Below are positions 13,824 to 15,163 of a stretch of 15,163 nucleotides of DNA, piece by piece; position 1 is the stretch's first letter, and the number at the start of each line of letters is the position of its first letter. A program made the translations under genes and the position numbers. A model generated the notes under the pieces. That model searched no databases and was not told where the DNA came from. It saw only the letters and a list, made by a program, of their open reading frames with translations. This DNA comes from Pseudomonadota bacterium (GTDB lineage: Bacteria > Pseudomonadota > Alphaproteobacteria > Rhizobiales > Aestuariivirgaceae): contig JAEKFU010000301.1 of NCBI GenBank assembly GCA_016522385.1, positions 1-15,163 on the forward strand, written 5' to 3'.

Positions 13824-14270
13824 CTCATCCTTGAACGGCTGCATTGCCATTCGGGCAAGTTCATCGGCCCGCTCGTTCTCCGGGTGACCCGCATGGCCTT
13901 TGACCCAGTGCCAGTTGACATGATGTCTTTGCAGCGCGGCGTCCAGCTGTTGCCAAAGTTCCGCATTTTTCACCGGTTTGCGCCCGGCGGTCCGCCAGCC
14001 GTTCTGCCGCCAACGCTTAATCCACGAGGTAATGCCGTCTTTGACATAAGATGAATCAGTTGTCAGTTCGACTTGGCATGGCCGTTTCAAAGCTTCCAGG
14101 GCGGCAATTGCCGCCGTAAGTTCCATCCGGTTGTTGGTAGTTTCGGCCTCGCCGCCGGATAATTCCTTCTCAACATCGCCGAATCGGAGGATAGCACCCC
14201 ATCCGCCCGGGCCGGGATTGCCCGTGCAGGCGCCGTCAGTAAAGATCTTGACCGGTTTTGCTTCGGTCAC
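13806..14270 (-). CDS. rnhA: ribonuclease HI
   Basis: 154 residues, the usual length. It cleaves the RNA strand of RNA-DNA hybrids (R-loops, replication primers) in the cytoplasm. The catalytic carboxylates are all visible: D12 in IFTDGACTGNPGPGGW, E50 in TTNNRMELTAAI, D72 in TTDSSYVKDGI and D136 in NERADELA, with the catalytic-loop histidine H126 in VKGHAGHPEN. The basic handle region (KRWRQNGWRTAGRKPVKN) is present, as in the E. coli enzyme. The start codon is GTG at 14270-14268 and overlaps the ispH stop by 4 nt (GTGA), so it is translationally coupled to ispH. Confidence 0.97.
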   Translation of the reverse strand: MTEAKPVKIFTDGACTGNPGPGGWGAILRFGDVEKELSGGEAETTNNRMELTAAIAALEALKRPCQVELTTDSSYVKDGITSWIKRWRQNGWRTAGRKPVKNAELWQQLDAALQRHHVNWHWVKGHAGHPENERADELARMAMQPFKDERGADR

Positions 14271-15163
14271 TGGGCAGCGCTCACCGCTTCTTCACGGCGC
14301 AATTGCTTGGGCAACTTGAACGAAACGTTTTCATCACGGGTCCGCACCGTCTCGACGCTAACGTCGAATCGCTTACGAAATGCATCGACAACTTCGCCGA
14401 CAAGAACTTCCGGCGCTGAAGCGCCTGCGGTAATGCCTATCGTATCGGGTCGGCCGATCTTGTCCCAGTCGATTTCGGCTGCTCTTTGCACCAAAACTGA
14501 CCGGCTGCAACCGGTCTTTTTCGCAACCTCGACCAGTCTTTGAGAATTCGAACTGTTCGGAGCACCGACCACAAGGAGCATGTCACAGCGCGGCGCCATC
14601 TGCTTGACCACCTCTTGCCGGTTGGTCGTCGCGTAGCAGATGTCTTCCTTGTGCGGCCCGTGAATATCTGGAAAATGTCGCTTCAGAACGTCAATGACTC
14701 CCGCAGTATCGTCAACCGACAGTGTCGTCTGCGTGATATAGGCTAGTTTCTCTGGATCGCGCGGTACAAAGCCTTCGGCGTCCTCTTCTGTCTCGACAAG
14801 CGTGATTGCGCCAGCTGGCAACTGACCCATCGTGCCGATGACTTCGGGATGACCGGCATGGCCGATCAGCACGATCTCATAGCCGTCGATGTGGTGACGG
14901 GCAGCTTCCATATGCACTTTCGAAACCAACGGACAGGTCGCATCGAGATAGAAAAGGTTGCGATTCCTGGCCGCCTCGGGAACTGATTTTGGTACACCAT
15001 GGGCCGAGAAGATCACCGGATGATCGCCATCCGGCACCTCATCCAGCTCTTCGACAAACACCGCGCCCTTTTCCTTCAGGTCTTCGACTACATATCTGTT
15101 GTGGACGATTTCGTGACGCACATATACCGGCTTGCCATAGAGTTCCAGCGCACGCTCCACGAT
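14267..15163 (-). CDS. ispH: 4-hydroxy-3-methylbut-2-enyl diphosphate reductase (5' end outside window)
   Basis: The last 298 residues of IspH (LytB), the iron-sulfur enzyme that makes IPP and DMAPP in the final step of the MEP isoprenoid pathway. Visible blocks are VYVRHEIVHNRYVVEDL, VIFSAHGVP, LDATCPLVSKVH (second cluster cysteine), ICYATTNRQ (third cluster cysteine) and VVGAPNSSNSQRLVEVA. The N-terminal segment with the first cluster cysteine (usually within GFCAGV) lies beyond base 15163; the frame is still open there (IVERALELYG, a known internal block), so the GTG at 15160 is not the start. The stop overlaps the rnhA start by 4 nt. The C-terminal 25 or so residues (KLPKQLRREEAVSAAQ) are a variable tail. 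Confidence 0.97.
   Translation of the reverse strand: MVERALELYGKPVYVRHEIVHNRYVVEDLKEKGAVFVEELDEVPDGDHPVIFSAHGVPKSVPEAARNRNLFYLDATCPLVSKVHMEAARHHIDGYEIVLIGHAGHPEVIGTMGQLPAGAITLVETEEDAEGFVPRDPEKLAYITQTTLSVDDTAGVIDVLKRHFPDIHGPHKEDICYATTNRQEVVKQMAPRCDMLLVVGAPNSSNSQRLVEVAKKTGCSRSVLVQRAAEIDWDKIGRPDTIGITAGASAPEVLVGEVVDAFRKRFDVSVETVRTRDENVSFKLPKQLRREEAVSAAQ

Overview
The window (15,163 bases, moderately GC-rich) looks like chromosomal DNA of an alphaproteobacterium, most likely of the Hyphomicrobiales/Rhizobiales. The basis is the type of proteins and their order: the end of an aa3-type cytochrome c oxidase subunit III gene, a DUF983 protein and SURF1, then threonine synthase, an M16 processing-type peptidase, a RimJ/RimL-type acetyltransferase and a large membrane EAL protein, with YqgE, a DsbD-alpha-like protein, a Prx5-type peroxiredoxin, RNase HI and IspH further on. 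No search was run, so the order-level placement is inference.

Layout. Bases 1-10105 form one uninterrupted plus-strand run of eight genes with very short gaps (1-nt overlap to 114 nt): coxC (5' end outside the window), DUF983, SURF1, an M32 carboxypeptidase, thrC, M16 peptidase, GNAT acetyltransferase, and a 7-TM/PAS/degenerate-GGDEF/EAL protein of about 1,200 residues with a histone-H1-like basic tail. The first three serve cytochrome oxidase (subunit, probable accessory protein, assembly factor). The rest are housekeeping (peptide turnover, threonine synthesis) and c-di-GMP signalling.

Bases 10106-11461 hold no host gene and are the accessory part of the window. They contain a complete IS5-family (IS427-like) element of about 850 bp, with near-perfect 18-bp terminal inverted repeats and a transposase split over two frames at a run of seven G. 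Directly abutting it, and sharing the same CTAG, is a 268-bp palindromic element. It has 34-bp terminal inverted repeats and two further long hairpins packed between them, so the whole element can fold into a three-way junction. Both lie between two degraded inverted-repeat arms that look like the ends of an older related element, giving a nest of three elements. The 268-bp element is the most unusual thing here.

Bases 11462-15163: yqgE (minus) is divergent from a secreted DsbD-alpha-like protein (plus), which is followed by a peroxiredoxin (plus). The peroxiredoxin is convergent with a minus-strand pair, ispH (5' end outside the window) then rnhA, which overlap by 4 nt. No tRNA, rRNA, CRISPR array, prophage or defence system was recognised.
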